Shown: positions 5,974 to 6,143 of the stretch, piece by piece
Position numbering within the stretch: position 1 is the stretch's first letter
Layout of the letters: each line of letters opens with the position of its first letter
DNA from: Desulfobacula sp.
GTDB lineage: Bacteria; Desulfobacterota; Desulfobacteria; Desulfobacterales; Desulfobacteraceae
NCBI GenBank assembly: GCA_027858355.1
Contig: JAQICW010000170.1
Coordinates: 1-6,143, forward strand
DNA length: 6,143 nt
Direction of reading: 5' to 3'
Program-made: the position numbers and the translations under genes
The notes under the pieces: model-generated
The model's database searches: none
What the model was told of the DNA's origin: nothing
What the model saw: only the letters and a program-made list of their open reading frames with translations

Positions 5974-6143
5974 TAATATCAACTAATAAAATGGAACAAA
6001 AATTAAATCCAGGGAGCAGTACGTCCAATTTTTAAAAAAACAAAGCTGAGTCTCCAATATTTTATGAATGGTATTCAGAGTGCGTATTATTAGCAAAAAT
6101 TGCTTTATACCGTTGAACAAAAAGCCTGTGATTTTTTAAAAAG
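5974..6143. other. Non-coding right arm of the insertion sequence
   Basis: This AT-rich tail after the transposase stop contains no credible gene, no hairpin-plus-T-run terminator and no recognisable copy of the left-end sequence. It shows no HsdS coding sense in any frame I read. It is most simply the remaining right part of the element. Confidence 0.4.

Larger units (their letters stand above)
4270..6143 (+). mobile_element. ISNCY-type insertion sequence, right end outside or unresolved
   Basis: The element interrupts hsdS at about 4268-4272 and carries one full-length transposase gene (4507-5973). The left end is placed by loss of HsdS coding sense. The first bases after it, TGCCTGACCGAAAGGGCA (4272-4289), are a candidate terminal repeat and contain a short imperfect self-dyad. 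I could not find the matching inverted copy between 5974 and 6143, nor any resumption of hsdS. The right end and target duplication therefore probably lie past the window. Left-boundary uncertainty is a few bases. Confidence 0.75.

Noticed and set aside
5991..6035. Short frame ATG GAA CAA ... TAA of 14 codons after the transposase.
   Set aside because: It is too short, has no ribosome binding site and resembles nothing.
1..6143. CRISPR array, tRNA or rRNA genes, tandem repeats.
   Set aside because: No spaced direct repeats or recognisable RNA gene sequences were found on reading through the window.

Overview
The window looks like a bacterial chromosome segment of moderate GC. Hand counts give about 47% GC in a 180-nt stretch of hsdM (2161-2340). 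The redox-gene repertoire (iron-sulfur flavoprotein, flavodoxin-like fragment, quinol-monooxygenase-like protein) and an ISNCY-type transposase resembling those of sulfate reducers suggest an anaerobic Desulfobacterota (Desulfobacter-like) genome. No taxonomic marker gene is present, so this is only a guess from protein flavour. All genes I can support lie on the + strand.

Region 1 (1-1401) is a small redox cluster. A candidate operator dyad (26-42) and a weak promoter (74-102) precede an iron-sulfur-flavoprotein-type NAD(P)H/FMN oxidoreductase (127-723). Next comes what looks like the C-terminal remnant of a second flavodoxin-fold protein with a C-x2-C-x5-C motif (about 780-1091). It ends 4 nt before a short antibiotic-biosynthesis-monooxygenase (ABM/YgiN-like) gene (1096-1401). 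Close spacing suggests co-transcription of at least the last two.

Region 2 (1402-4271) is a Type I restriction-modification locus carrying two separate lesions. hsdM (from 1528) has intact SAM-binding and NPPY catalytic motifs. Its reading frame breaks at a CCCC run (3808-3811), so the natural C-terminal 39 residues, which overlap the hsdS start, lie in the +1 frame (3812-3931). hsdS (3924-4271) keeps only the first 115 codons, the start of target recognition domain 1. It is cut off exactly where an insertion sequence begins. No hsdR is visible; it may lie beyond the right edge.

Region 3 (about 4270-6143) is the insertion sequence: an AT-rich left arm of about 235 nt with a candidate promoter and a hairpin, a full-length DDE transposase of the ISNCY type (4507-5973), and an AT-rich right arm. 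No right terminal inverted repeat or resumption of hsdS can be seen before the window ends, so the right boundary probably lies outside.

I see no clearly novel multi-gene defence system. The most informative content is the doubly damaged Type I R-M locus and the truncated cysteine-motif protein coupled to the ABM gene.
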